Part shown: one piece after another, positions 23,624-35,020 of the stretch
How positions within the stretch are numbered: position 1 is the first letter of the stretch
How the letters are laid out: each line of letters starts with the position of its first letter
Assembly (NCBI GenBank): GCA_001179505.1
Contig: CDMY01000220.1
Span: 73,755 to 137,754, forward strand
Source: Vitrella brassicaformis
Taxonomy: Eukaryota; Sar; Vitrellaceae
Reading direction: 5' to 3'
DNA: 64,000 nucleotides
The notes under the pieces: generated by a model
What the model was told of the DNA's origin: nothing
What the model saw: the letters and a program-made list of their open reading frames with translations, nothing else
The model's database searches: none
Program-made: the position numbers and the translations under genes

Positions 23624-24958
23624 GGGTGAGTGAGTGAGTGCATTTGTGTGGGTGTGTCTGTCTGTCTGTCTGTCTGTCGATGGTCGTCGTGGCAACGCTC
23701 TCGATTTGTCCAGAAGAGTGGGTCCGATGCGACACTCTAGACAATGGTCCCGTGCGTGGTCAGTTCTGTGCGGGAGAGTGAGCTGAGTGCGTTTGCGTGT
23801 GCGCGCATGGATGCGTCCATGGTGATCTCTCAGAGACGGACCGGCCGCACAACCCACCACAACACAACACACCCACACACATGGCATGGTTGTCCCCACT
23901 GCCCCCCTCTGTGTGTTTTTGACCTACTAACTGGCTGACTGGGTGGGTGGCTGACTGGCTGAGTTTGTGTCTGCGTCACGACAGCGAGAGCTGCGTATCT
24001 GTATGTACCAACCAAGCGGGCGGGCAATATGTAGTGGAGTCTGCAGAGGGGGCGATTTTTTGTTCGACTGACGTTGGCAGTGCGAGCAAAGAGAGAAAGA
24101 GAGAGAGAACGGGCGAGCGGCTGCCTCGTGCGACCGGGAGGGGGGGGGGCTAGAGGAGGGGGAGCTGAGGGTGTATGTATGTGTTCGTCGATCGCACATG
24201 GCGGGGGCGGCCTCCATACATATCTATCTCTCTCCATGACATACCTGTACACTGGCTCGAATCTGTACATTGGTTGGTTGGCACCATCTGTCAGTGTCAC
24301 TGCTGTCTGCTGTGGAGATGCGTAGCGTCTGATGGCTGATCGGATCAAGATCTCGATCAGTGTCCGTCGCTACGCATCCCCACCGGAGGCAGCAATGACG
24401 CTCAGATACAGCACAGCCAGGGGGCAACGTTGCGTGCAGCGAGGGTTTTGGGGTGGCTGGTTTTCACCACCGACTCGCGGCCGCCTCTGTGTGCGTCACT
24501 GTATCCTCATCGCAGTGCTTATTGTGTAATCTACCTGTCTGTGCGCCGCTCCACGAGCTGGCGTGATGCTCTGCAGACCCTATTGATACACCGCACCCAT
24601 GGGTCACACGGCCCTTCTCTGCATACAGCTGCGTTTTTTTCCTCTGCCTTGCCCATTCACTCATTCACTCACGCGCGTGCCCTTGGATGCTCCGATTGGT
24701 TTGGTGGCGGGGGGTGGGGTGGGTAGGTGTCTTACTACTGCCTGCCAGTGGATGCACGACACAGTGGATGGTGGACGTATTGTACAGATGCCGTGGATGG
24801 ATGGATGGATGGATGGATGTGGTGGTGGTGGTGAAGCGAGAATTGGTGGTGTGAGATCTGCATGACAGTATTTAAACACTGCAATTGAATGATTTGTGTC
24901 ATCCACACTCTGGCCCACAATTTCGTCCTGCGGGCTTCGCCGGGCCGAATGCAAAAGT
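23624..24958. other. Intergenic region with an inverted repeat
   Basis: About 1.3 kb between two plus-strand genes. Apart from simple repeats, including GGAT units at about 24796-24820, it holds the hairpin listed at 24317-24378. No convincing exon is present. The promoter of the downstream secreted protein must lie near 24959. Confidence 0.5.
24317..24378. repeat. Inverted repeat, possible structured RNA
   Basis: The arm at 24317-24327 (GATGCGTAGCG) is an exact reverse complement of 24368-24378. A second pair, TGATCG at 24337-24342 and CGATCA at 24354-24359, lies inside with a short AT-rich loop. Either DNA strand could fold into a long imperfect hairpin. No function can be assigned. Confidence 0.5.
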
Positions 24959-26818
24959 ATGACTGCTAGCGGCCACGTGTGGCTGCTGCACACTCTCCTG
25001 CTGGGTGTGTCGCGTGGGCTGGAGCTGCCCCGCTTCCCTGATGGCTCGCCATGGTTGGTTCAAGCCGTTGCCCCTCGTCAACCCCGCCCCCGTTTCTCTC
25101 CTTGATGTATTTTCGACAGGAATGAGGACGTGACCAATGCAGCTGTGCACCCTGACAGCGCCAAAATCATCAGCTGGCTGTCAAGCGCAGGCGGCTGGGG
25201 GAACAACAACCTCTTCCAAATCGGTCGATTGCAGCACATACGTCAAAGCGAATGTCGATTGCAGCAGTCACTATGTGTTCTGACCGACTTGCGTTCCGTT
25301 GGTGCAGATTGGTCGATGACGTTGCTACAAGTGGGCTGCAACGATGTCACGGAAGTACCATTTGTGCCCAAGAAAGACTACTACGAGGAAGCATGCGACA
25401 ATGTCGACGGAGTGCCGCTGCCCGCTGACGGCTCAGGGGCGCTAGAGAGCGGCGAACGCACATGGAAGGAAGGCTGCAGTGGCGACTGCCATCTGCTGGT
25501 GTGCACACGTGTGTCATACAGCGACGGGCGCAATGCATGGAAGAGGGAATGAAAAATCAGACACGCCTGTGTGTGTGTGTGTGTGTGTGTGTCTAGGTGC
25601 ATGACACTTCGAGGGATCTGCTGTACGAGAGCTGGGACACCGACGTGACGCTAGATGCATCCAAGAAAGTCACACAAGGTGAGAGAGACAGGCACATCGA
25701 TACCATGCGCCCAGCAATGTAACGTCTGTGTCTCTTCCCTCCCTCCCTCCCTCCCTCCCTCCCTCGTGTGTGGCAAGTAAGTGACCAGCACGTGTCTAGT
25801 GGTGTGGAATGTGTCGCATCTCTATCCGCCCGACGGCCGTGGGGACGGATGCACCTCAGCCGACGCTGCGGGATTTCCCATCGCTCCACTGCTGTTCACT
25901 GCCGACGAGATCGAGAACGGTTCTATCGACCACGCCATCCGATTCATCCTGCCCAACAACAGAATGCGCGCTGGTGTGATGTCCTCTGACTGACCGACAC
26001 ACACGCATGGGTAGTTGGGGCGATGTATATGTGCACACAGGTACCTACATGCATCCAGCGAGCCACTATGGCGGCCCCCAGGCCACTGATGAGGACTCGG
26101 TCGTCTACGGCAGCAGATTTCGCCTCAAGGCCGAGTACGACATCAGCGGCTACAAGCAGGGCGCACAGGTGGTCCTCCGAGCACTCAAGAAGGTGGGTCT
26201 CACACCAATCAACAGACATCGATGACAGAAGGATGGCTGGACATGCGTGTCTCTCTGCGTGTGTGTGCAGTATGGCATGCTGTTGTCTGACGGGGGGAAT
26301 ATTGCTCTCACTGCTCTCAATGATGACTACTCGGGCTACCAGGGCGCCAAGTACGCTGCTTCTGGCTTCGGCACACGAGACCTCCATGGCTTGCTGCCAG
26401 TGGTGAGTTCACACAGCACATCACACACGGACCCAGCTTGAGATGCGTGCCACGCATGTCACGACATGCTTCAGGACTTTGAGATGCTGGATGGCACACT
26501 TAAAGGGCCTTTCAACAGCCGGCCAGCTTGTGAGCGCAATGACATCCCACTCGACCTGCAGGCCCCGTGCTTACCAGACAATGGCCAGGGGGATGATGGG
26601 TCAACGCCCACACCCACACCCAATGGAAATGACGGTGAGCAAACGAAAAAGGAAGAAAGACGCTTCTTTTCTCATTGTCTTTTCTGAATGGATTCATCGG
26701 TCCAGGCAGCACCCAACCGCCGGAAAAGGACAGTAGTAGTGTCTCGTCGCGTGTGGGTAGCGCTGGGTGGGTAGCGACAATCGTCCTGGGATGGTGGGCT
26801 CTGCACTGCCTTCATTAG
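24959..26818 (+). CDS. Secreted, probably GPI-anchored protein of unknown function
   Basis: Exons 24959-25053, 25120-25223, 25308-25498, 25597-25678, 25782-25973, 26041-26192, 26271-26402, 26475-26634 and 26706-26818 give 406 residues. It starts with a signal peptide (WLLHTLLLGVSRGLELP) and ends in a Ser-rich stretch plus a hydrophobic tail (WVATIVLGWWALHCLH), as for a GPI anchor. The body includes NEDVTNAAVHPDSAKIISWL, then FTADEIENGSIDHAIRF, RAGVYMHPASH-like text, FRLKAEYDISGY and SDGGNIALTALNDDYSG. These phrases remind me of extracellular proteins of soil bacteria, but I cannot name a domain. An acidic/Thr-Pro linker precedes the tail. An in-frame upstream ATG cannot be excluded. A surface or wall-associated role is inferred. 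Confidence 0.8.
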
Positions 26819-27097
26819 TTAGCTCCTGCAAATGGACGGTTCCCGGGTAGGGGAGGGGGGATTTATTTCTACATAGGGAGGTGGAACAACCTGAGACACT
26901 ATTCACCCATGCTAGCCCACGACGCAGCAATCGACGCACGACAAACGCCATGCAGCTTGCCACCCCATAGATCCCGAGGAGGACTCTCGACCGAGGAAAG
27001 GGGAGGAGACAGACTCGGAGACGCCGGGAAACCATGGTGGGGGCGCCCCGGGCCCGATCAAGAGCACGGGAATCAGACTCTGCTTCATCCTTTGACA

Positions 27098-28737
27098 ATG
27101 CCAGCCATTCCTTTTTCCCCTGCAGTGGCCCTGTTGGTTTCGACGGCCTCGTTGCTTTGCCTTTGCAATGGCAGCTTCGAGTTGAAGGATCATCGGGGTA
27201 AGGCACGTGGGCCAAAATACGGCGTTCCTTCTTCCAGGATCAATGAGTGATGCCTGCCTGCCTACAGGGCAAAATGACACGTGTCCCGTGATGTGGAGGT
27301 GAGGTAGCTGCGGCCGATCTAGTCGGGGCTACGCACTTTAATGGAAGGGCCTTCACTGCCTGTGTGTCTGTGTGAGGTATCTGGACTGCCCCATGAGGAC
27401 TGCGAAATCATGTGGAGCCAAGGAATCCAAAATAACGCTTACTAAGTACGCATCCATGCAGACAGATGCGCTCATTGAAGGGAATCCGGTTTGCGTCTTG
27501 CAGGGACGGTGAAGAGAGGAGCATTCCTGAGTACAACTCCGAGCTCTGCCGATGCGGAACGAGCCGAAAGACAGGGCAGTACGGATGCCACGTAAGCAGC
27601 TGGCACTTGCACAGGCCTCTATCTGTATATTCTTGTGTGTTCGCTGCGCAGCTGGAGAGCGACCTGACGTCCGCCTCTCCGCCTTCGCACGATACCTGCC
27701 CCTTCATGGATCACGTGAACACATGCGCTGCTGGTGAGGTTGGCTGAGACACACACGCTGTGCAAAACATAGCTTTGCGCTGATGCATGTGTCCACACGG
27801 GCGTGGCGCTCAGATTCGAGCAGGAAAGCCCTCTGCGGCGCGGACCGATCTTACACGAAGGCCGGGTGAGTTCTTTGTGCCTGTCTCCAGGGAGACACGT
27901 GGATATCATGGTTTCATGTCTCTCTGACGTATGCAGCAAGGAGCTGCCCGACCACCTGTCCGGCGACCCGTGTCACTGCGGCACACACAAAGAAACTGGC
28001 GAGTACGGCTGCCATGTCAAGAATGATCTCGCCACACCAAGCCCCTGTGAGATGACCATCCCTGGCGAGTGCTCTTCCTCTGATACGCCTTGTAAAGACA
28101 TCAAGGGAGAAGTGCCAGATGGTACGGGTGGATGAATGGATGGCTGCAAACGTGGATTCGCTCATGCGTGAATGTGGCTGTCTACGAATGCAGAGACGGT
28201 CGAGGTCGAGTGCGTGTGCGGCCGATACCCCCCTGTCTACGGCACTGTTGGATGCTGGGTGGGTGAATGGGTTGGTGGGTGCAGGAAGGGGGTCCGCATT
28301 CATCGTATGCATGTGCACGCGGATGTATGTGCGTCGTGTGCGCAGCCCAAGACGTGGGTGAACAAGAGCTTTGCCCCGGGCGCTCGCAAATGGAGGCCCG
28401 TCAAGTTCCCTCGTATACGCAGTCACACACACACGCAAAGGATCGATAACACTGTGCTTTGTGTGCACATGTTGTGCTGGATGTGCTTGCAGACAGCCAA
28501 GGACGTCCTCTGGTGTCACCTCCTTGACTGTCCTTCCTGGACAGCAACGACAACCACAGTATGTACGTCCGTGAACATATCAATGATGCATTCGTTTGGG
28601 TATGTAAGTGTGCTACATGTGTGTGTATATTGCTGCAGACCCATTCGATCGGACAAGAAAGAGTGCGGACCTTTAGACAGACCCACGGGCCCGCCCAGAA
28701 TGTCTTCGTTGTTTTTGCTCACATACGCCGTATATGA
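27098..28737 (+). CDS. Secreted cysteine-rich protein with duplicated module
   Basis: Eleven exons (27098-27197, 27268-27298, 27377-27445, 27504-27591, 27652-27733, 27814-27865, 27937-28121, 28194-28258, 28346-28412, 28497-28558, 28639-28737) give about 299 residues. The signal peptide is VALLVSTASLLCLCNG. Two copies of a Cys module are visible, CRCGTSRKTGQYGCH and CHCGTHKETGEYGCH. Each is preceded by a CGA(K/D) segment and followed by several spaced cysteines. This looks like a disulphide-rich extracellular protein. I do not recognise the family. The last two exons are less certain: the acceptor at 28496 was chosen because it keeps Cys-rich text open, while the alternative four bases upstream ends the protein early. 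Confidence 0.68.
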
Positions 28738-29564
28738 ATGTGTGAGAGACACAAAGGAACACACCAGCTGAGACATGAACTTGGTTGACCTTTGAGAACA
28801 TGCATTTCACACACATGAATTACGTCGAACCGTCCTACGCCATCCAACGGACATCCCCTCTCCCACGCCCCATCCCCACCCACCCCCACCACGACGACCT
28901 ACTCCATCGGGGTGCCGGTGTCAGTCAGAGTGGGGGGAGGGCGACGATGGCTGGTTCGCCAGCAGTTTTATCAACTGGGACCTGGCGTATTGGGAGAGGA
29001 GAGGGAGCGGCAGTGCGGGGGGTGAGGAGCGCATTTGTCCACTGCCCCGCCCCCTCTTCCGTCTGAAGGGACGGAGGGAGGGAGGGAGGGATGGTTATCA
29101 GACACACACATACACACTCTCTCTCTCTCTCGATCTCTCGATCTCTCGATCTCGATAGCACTGGGAGGGTTGAGGGTATCGGGCAACCGGCAGCAGAGTA
29201 GGATTGGCGCTTATTGGTGGGCGGGTGAGGGGTGTGTGTGTGTGTTGAATCGATGTGTGTAGAGCTACATGATGGTCGTTTTGACTCCTTGTCTCGCCTG
29301 CCTAGTCTGGCTGATGGAGGGTGAGATGGGCGACGAAGGGCCATCCATCCATCCATCCATCTGTTTTGTGTGCGGATGGACGCATGTTTGTGCATATGAA
29401 TGGGGCTGAGTGTGTGTGTGAGCGTGTGTCTGAGACTTCCCTCCTCTCGATTCACGCATCGATCAGATTGCACCAACCGCATGTCGTCCTTTTCTCATGT
29501 ATCGCGATCGGTTGGTCAGTGCAGAAAGGATCTACACATACACACCATCAGCACGCCGACTCTA
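28738..29564. other. Convergent intergenic region
   Basis: About 830 bp of simple repeats (CA, GA, GGAT) between converging gene ends. No exon is supported. Confidence 0.5.
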
Positions 29565-30920
29565 TCACAGCCTTGACTGCATACCCCCGGCCACCACAAG
29601 GCACTCCCCAGTGACATACGCCGCGTCACACGAACACAGGAATGCGGCCGGCCCTGAGCGCAGGAAGGAGACCAACAAACGACACCCATGACACACACGC
29701 CGACCGTCCACTCAGCTCACCGCATTGCCTACCAGCGATATCATCCGCTTCGGCGAGGCGCTTGAGGAACGTCCTCTGTATGGAAATGTCGGCCGTCGAG
29801 TCCTCCTCCCACACTGGTTGATTGCAACACACACACATGGACACGCCGAACAGTGTCTGCAGGCGATCTGAGTGATTGCATGTGTGAGTCCCTCACGTGC
29901 CGACGAGAATCGTGTCTTGACGACGCCAGGTGCGATGCAGTTGACGCGGATGCCCCGCTCACCAAGCTGCACACACACACGCCACACCAAGCCACGCCAA
30001 CCATCGGTTGGGAAAGCAAAGACAGGCACACCTGATGGGCGAGTGCCTTGGTAAGGCCCAGCAGGGCCGTCTTGGTGACGCCGTAGATGGCTATCGGGTC
30101 GGCCGGCTGGAAGGCCAGATAGGACGACACAAACAAGATCGAGGCGCCATCCGCCAGATGAGGCACCGCATCCTGGATCAGGAAGAAACCTATCAGCAAA
30201 GCATACATACCGACAGTCAGCTGGACGCGACTCGTGTCTGTCTGTCTATCAGGTTGTCTGCTCACTGCTTTTGAGGTTGGTTTCCATCATTTTGTCGTAT
30301 GCCGTCTCGTCTGTATCCAACACGGAACCCATAGCGGTTGACGCTGCGGCGTTGGACACCAACACATCGATGCGACCCTTCCTGCACACACACATTCATT
30401 GGTTCATTCATTCGTTCATTTATGGAGAGATTCGCGAATCTGTGCATATATCCACCCACGCACCATTCGACAGCAGCTTGCACCAGGCGTTGCCTGTCCT
30501 CCCTCTTGGCCACATGGCAGGCCACCCCCCTGACGCTCAGGCCCTCCCGCTGCAGAGCCACCACTGCCTCGTCAACGTTCTTGGCTTTGCGAGAACTGAT
30601 GACCACGTCGGCACCCTCCTGAGCCAGCCGCCTCGCAATGACGTAGCCGATGCCTGCGAGAACCAACAGCACAGCACAAACGAGGCCACGGCAATCGATG
30701 GGTCTGCCTCTGTCCGTGTTGCACGTGTGCATGTGTTGTCCTTACCAGCTGTGGATGCTGTGACGATTGCCAGCTTGCGCCTGCACCACACGAGGCGCAA
30801 CACACGCTGTCCATTTCTCACGCAGCACAGCCACGAGGAGGTGCACACACGAAAGCAGTTCTCAAACGTGATCTCATCTAACCTGAATCGGCTGCAGTTG
30901 CAAGCGCTGTTGGTCTGCAT
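29565..30920 (-). CDS. Short-chain dehydrogenase/reductase (DHRS4-like)
   Basis: Exons 30883-30920, 30746-30780, 30464-30653, 30266-30381, 30032-30189, 29897-29966, 29733-29813 and 29565-29653 give 258 residues. The Rossmann glycine motif is AIVTASTAGIGYVIARRLA. The catalytic residues are in place: Ser in ILFVSSYLAFQ, and Tyr/Lys in AIYGVTKTALLG. The segment RGIRVNCIAPGVVKTRF and the C-terminal ITGE-like VTGECLVVAGG are classical SDR features. The closest relative I know is the DHRS2/4 group (NADPH-dependent carbonyl or retinal reductases); the C-terminal pattern fits but no peroxisomal SRL is seen (it ends QSRL). The first in-frame ATG is at 30918-30920. Confidence 0.92.
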
Positions 30921-31254
30921 CCCCAACGAAGAGGAAAAGACTGCCAAGCTCGCAAGTGGTTGTGATCGAATTCATCACCCTTGATGAGGACGAGTGAAGC
31001 CGACATAATGGGATGCACTCATGTTTCATTGAGTGTAGGACCGTCTGTATATGGACAAGTACTGCATGCATACAGCCGGATGCATGCGGACGCTCCCGCC
31101 CCTCTGCTATGCTGCGCTCACTCACGGATCGCAAGCTTGGTCAGATCCGAACTCGATCCGAAAGTGGAGTCAGGAGAGCAAAGTTGGCAAGAGAGCCGAC
31201 CATTACAAGCACACCTAGCTATCCGATCGCACCGATAGTTCCCCAGCTGACCCA
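30921..31254. other. Intergenic region upstream of the SDR gene
   Basis: This 334-bp region separates the SDR start from the Nup54 stop. Besides the octamer at 30947-30954 it has GATCGCAAGCTTGG at about 31124. No exon is seen. Confidence 0.45.
30947..30954 (-). promoter_or_regulatory. TGCGAGCT promoter octamer
   Basis: This octamer is 27 bp upstream of the SDR start codon. The flank ACTTGCGAGCT is shared with the second copy at 39617-39624. Confidence 0.45.
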
Positions 31255-32989
31255 TCACGGCCTGCCTGCACCGAAGTATCCCCCCTGTGTGAGGACTGAT
31301 GGGTCGGTGGTGAAGCCCAGCCCACCGCCAGGCCCACCCACCCCCCTGCTGCTGCCACTGAACGCACTGCTGGCCTGGCTGAGGACGTTGGCGTGCTCTT
31401 TGGTGGCCACTGTCATGCGCCACACGGCCGAGAGGGCCTCCGACTGCTTGGCCACCAGCTCCAGAAACGACGTCAGAGACGAGTACGATTCATCTGATGG
31501 AAGGCGAGAGAAGGGGAGAGAGGGAGATTGGAGGGGCGAGCGGCGGTTTCGTTGGTCGCTCACCTTCGTTCCTCTTGAGTTTTGTGCCCTGTTCGTTCTT
31601 CTGGCCCGTGAGCACCTGGACGCTCTTCCGCAGCACCATGACGTGGTTCTGTCCATCAGGAAACGAAACACAGAAACGAATGCGTTGCGTGTAGTGTAGT
31701 GTGTCGTGTGGTGTGGTCGGTGGTGGCTTGATCCTTACCGCTATGTCGGCCGGTTGCTGGACCTTGGTCTCGAGTTTGGCGTAGTCGTCAGCCAGCGATT
31801 GCTGCAGGCATACAAGACACACACATTTCGGCTGCCGATGGATGGATGGCTTCATCGTCGCTTACTTACCTCAGCTTGCCGGTTGTGCAACACGTTGCCC
31901 TGCGATTCGGCGAAGGCTGCACGCAACACTCATACAAAGCAGCATCAGACGCGCACTGAGATGGGGCAAGTCCCTCCAGACGGATGGATGGATGGATTGA
32001 TGGATGGATGGATGGATGGCTGCGCCGCCCTGACCTTCTAGCTGTGTGTGGACTTTGGTGAGGAGGTTGGAGATGGCCATGTGCCGCTGGCGATTCTCCT
32101 CCAGCTGACGCAGAGCGGTACAGATACACAGGAACACAACACAACACAACACAGCACAGCACAGCACACGTGCATGTCTTGGCCCGTGGATGTGTGTGCA
32201 CCTTTGACTGACTGACTGACTGACCGACTGACCAGTCTGAGTGTCTTTGTGGTGAACCCCAGCTCCAAGTCCTGCAGACGCTTCTTCTGCTTCTGCATCC
32301 ACACACGCAATACCACCGAGATGCGTACATGTCCATGTGTGTCCCTCCCTGGCTGCCATGGGCTGGCTGCTCGCTCACCGCTTCCTCTTGCAGCACCTGC
32401 TCCGTCATGGACTTGGCTTGGTTGAACTGACAAGACACGCACGGGTCGACACACACAAAGCAATGCAACCACATATAGCGCCCTTCCCTCGCCTCTCTGC
32501 CTGCCCATTACTGCCTGAATCTGACTCGTTCGTTACCCGCTGCTCGAGCTGTTCGAACCCATAGATGACGTCGGGGTGAATCCTGCACACACGCACACGA
32601 ACGCGGGCGTCATGATGCATGTGTTGCCGGTGTGTCATCGTGGCTCACTCGTTTGGGTTTGGGTTTCCCTGCACGGCTCTTGACCACTTGTCGGGCGCCA
32701 GCTGAATGGCGTCCGGCAGGCCCTGCAGCTTCTGCTGCAGCACCTGCTTGTTGGTCTGGTATGTGTAGCTGTAGGCGAGGAACCGGGGGTTGGGACGCTC
32801 AAGGGCGGTCTTCCTGGTCTCTATCTCCCTCATGTACTGCTGCTGCGCCTCGTTCTGCTGGCTGGTCATGCCCAGCTGCCATGGCTGCTGCTGACCCATG
32901 ACTCCCATCTGCATCTGGCCTCCAAAGAGGGATGGAGCCTGCTGCTGCTGCTGCTGCTGCTGCTGTTGTTGCTGGAAACCGCCAAACAT
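31255..32989 (-). CDS. NUP54: Nucleoporin Nup54 homologue
   Basis: Nine exons (32649-32989, 32537-32582, 32379-32426, 32233-32292, 32035-32104, 31870-31916, 31739-31801, 31564-31648, 31255-31493) give 332 residues. The N-terminus is Gln-rich (a run of about 12 Gln) with FG-type flanks (FGGFQ, LFGGQ). The alpha/beta domain of Nup54 follows (NPRFLAYSYTYQTNKQ, WSRAVQGNPNP, PDVIYGFEQLEQR). A long coiled-coil then builds the Nup62-Nup58-Nup54 channel complex in known systems. The C-terminus is Gly-rich and includes GGYFGAG. It is short compared with animal Nup54 because few FG repeats are present. The identification rests on the order of domains. Confidence 0.85.
32939..32976. repeat. CTG/CAG triplet repeat coding poly-Gln
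   Basis: About nine CTG triplets followed by TTG units lie on the plus strand and encode the glutamine run near the N-terminus of the Nup54 homologue. The repeat is coding and could vary in length. Confidence 0.85.
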
Positions 32990-33604
32990 CGCGCGAGTAA
33001 GTGGAAAGGGTGAAACCCGAACCCTATGGACCGAACCCTATGGATGGATGGATAGAGACACATACGCCACGCATTCAAGCAAATCGATCGATGCATCTGT
33101 CCATTGTAGAGATACAAAAAGTCTGATTGGCTGAAAATAAGATCATACACAAGTCCGATTCTCGCCGACAGGGCGGCCAAATGAACAAACGATGACACAT
33201 CAGAGGCAGAGGCACATACACACACACACACGCGCACAAGACCGAAAGCACACGATAGGGCTCTGATTTGCCCTTCTCATTTCCACTCGGCTACTCGTAC
33301 GGAAACAAATAACAACTGACTGCAGACAAATGAATAGGAGAAGTCTATCTGTCTGACAGAGATACTTCTTCTGTCTGCCCTCCACAACCGCACAAATACA
33401 CCACAATATCTCACTCAACGAACGCAGTGTGCGGGGCTCTCACCCCGCATACACACATACACAAGTACGCAACCACAGATATTCGACATGAAACTGAACT
33501 GAGCCAACTCGACAGACAGACAGACAGGCACCACGAAGCACACCATTCCCCTCCCATGAATTATCAGCCAGAAGCTTGTTGAGTATGGACTGTGACCTCC
33601 GCAC
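32990..33604. other. Intergenic region upstream of the Nup54 gene
   Basis: About 615 bp between the Nup54 start and the stop of the S74-like gene. I see no exon and no TGCGAGCT octamer. Confidence 0.45.
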
Positions 33605-34821
33605 CTACGGTGCCATGAGCCCCTCCATCGCTTTTTGGATGGCCTCGATCGGACCGTGCGATGCCTCCTGCTCGCCACTGGGACCGCCCTCAAGACGACC
33701 GACGCGCCCGAGCACACTCTCCATCGTCTTCATGAGGTCCTGGATGACCCCCATCTGCGTGTAGACCAGCTGCGTCAGGTCGATGGTCGCGATCTCCCCG
33801 GCCTCAGTCTCCGCCCCGAGCGCACCGGCTTCCAACGAGCTAACGGCCCGTGGGAAGAGCTCCTGGACCTCAGCGGCAACCAGGCCGAGGGTGTCGCCGT
33901 CGGTGCGCACATTGAGCTGCCGGAAAGCCGCATAGGCCGCCGACCGGTTGTGATCGTCCCACTCGGCAATGGATGCAGAGGGCTGTTCGCTGTCGAGGCT
34001 GTGGACCTCTAAGGCACCAGCAGACACGCGCCTGCGTACATCCAAACCGTTGCACCAGCATTTAAGTTGAGCACGGAAGGAATAACCGTCAAAATTCGAA
34101 CCAATATTCTCATTGCCAAGCCCTATGCCTGCATGGTCGAACAAAGCACCAACGAAACAGACCGGGATGTGGAGTGACCTAGCCAGCTACATGACAGCCT
34201 TAGGGCTTACGAGTCGCACGCATGTCACCCGCCTCCGTTTGACCCAACCGCATGCCCACTTCTTCGCCAGGGACGCCAAGCGCGAGGCCTGCATGGTCGA
34301 ACAAAACAACAGACCGGGATGTGGAGCTCGAGTGAGCTAGCCAGCTATGTGACAACCTTAGGGCTTACGATTGGCTGTCACTCCATCACTGATGACGGCA
34401 CTTGGGGCTCTCACACTATTTTGTGCATGGACTTCACCGACGCCCACCACAGTAAGATTCACATTGCCTGCGATGACGGCCCAATCGGCTTTCACATTGT
34501 TGTCCGCAACCTGCATCCATCCATCCATACGTGCAGCGCAACACACACAGATGTACGCAGTGGTGGGGGTGGTTGGGTGCCCATTCACCCACCACATCGC
34601 CATTTGCCACACTCCAATCAGGGTCTTTAGCAATGATTTCTAATCGACACACACAGACGAAACAGATGTGGATAGAGGTTGGCTGGCTGTAGATGGCTGC
34701 TGCTTCTTACTGTCACAGCTGTTCCGATTCTCAGGGTTGCAGGCGGCGCATCCGTACGGGACGGATCCGAGGGCGAGGCAGCGGCAAGGAGGAAAGAAAG
34801 ACGAAGGGAGGCTGACGACAT
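33605..34821 (-). CDS. S74-like (tail-fibre chaperone type) protein
   Basis: Well-supported exons are 34369-34510, 34211-34288 and 33605-34128, which join in phase. The C-terminal part resembles the intramolecular-chaperone (peptidase S74) domain of phage tail spikes and some eukaryotic proteins: TLGLVAAEVQELFPRAV, then IDLTQLVYTQMGVIQDLMK, a long terminal helix. Upstream, the text NVKADWAVIAGNVNLTV and LALG/IGLG units resembles beta-helical fibre repeats. The Ser-Lys self-cleavage site of S74 is not clear. The 5' end is uncertain: an ATG at 34821 starts a short leader (SLRLSFLLAAASPS), and an exon around 34585-34641 probably follows; a donor at 34757 closes the frame. Two of its introns are nearly identical (listed separately). 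Confidence 0.6.
34129..34210 (-). repeat. Duplicated intron, copy B
   Basis: This 82-nt intron of the S74-like gene begins GTAAGCCCTAAGG and ends TTTGTTCGACCATGCAG on the minus strand. It matches copy A at 34289-34368 over most of its length, with a few substitutions and small indels. Confidence 0.9.
34289..34368 (-). repeat. Duplicated intron, copy A
   Basis: This 80-nt intron is the preceding intron of the same gene and has the same ends as copy B. The shared central block is CTCCACATCCCGGTCTGTT. Only the 78-nt exon at 34211-34288 separates the two copies. Confidence 0.9.
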
Positions 34822-34923
34822 GGTGCGTGACTTCGAAATGGAGGAGGGCAGCAGGAGATACCAGCGGTAACGGACCCGTTACGGTCTGCCCTATGATAGG
34901 GCAAGAATTGAAACCGATCTCTG

Positions 34924-34931
34924 AGCTCGCA
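34924..34931 (-). promoter_or_regulatory. TGCGAGCT promoter octamer
   Basis: It is 103 bp upstream of the proposed start of the S74-like gene, in the same orientation as in the neighbouring minus-strand genes. Confidence 0.4.
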
Positions 34932-35020
34932 TGGACAAATCGGTCAAAAGGCAGCTGACGAATTATTCACCTATCCACTGAGTCATTCACGCACTCGTTC
35001 CCCATCCGTCCATGTATCAG

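Noticed and set aside
32530-32560. GTTCGAACCC text resembling a tRNA T-arm
   Set aside because: It lies in a Nup54 coding exon, and no acceptor stem, D-arm or anticodon arm could be found around it.
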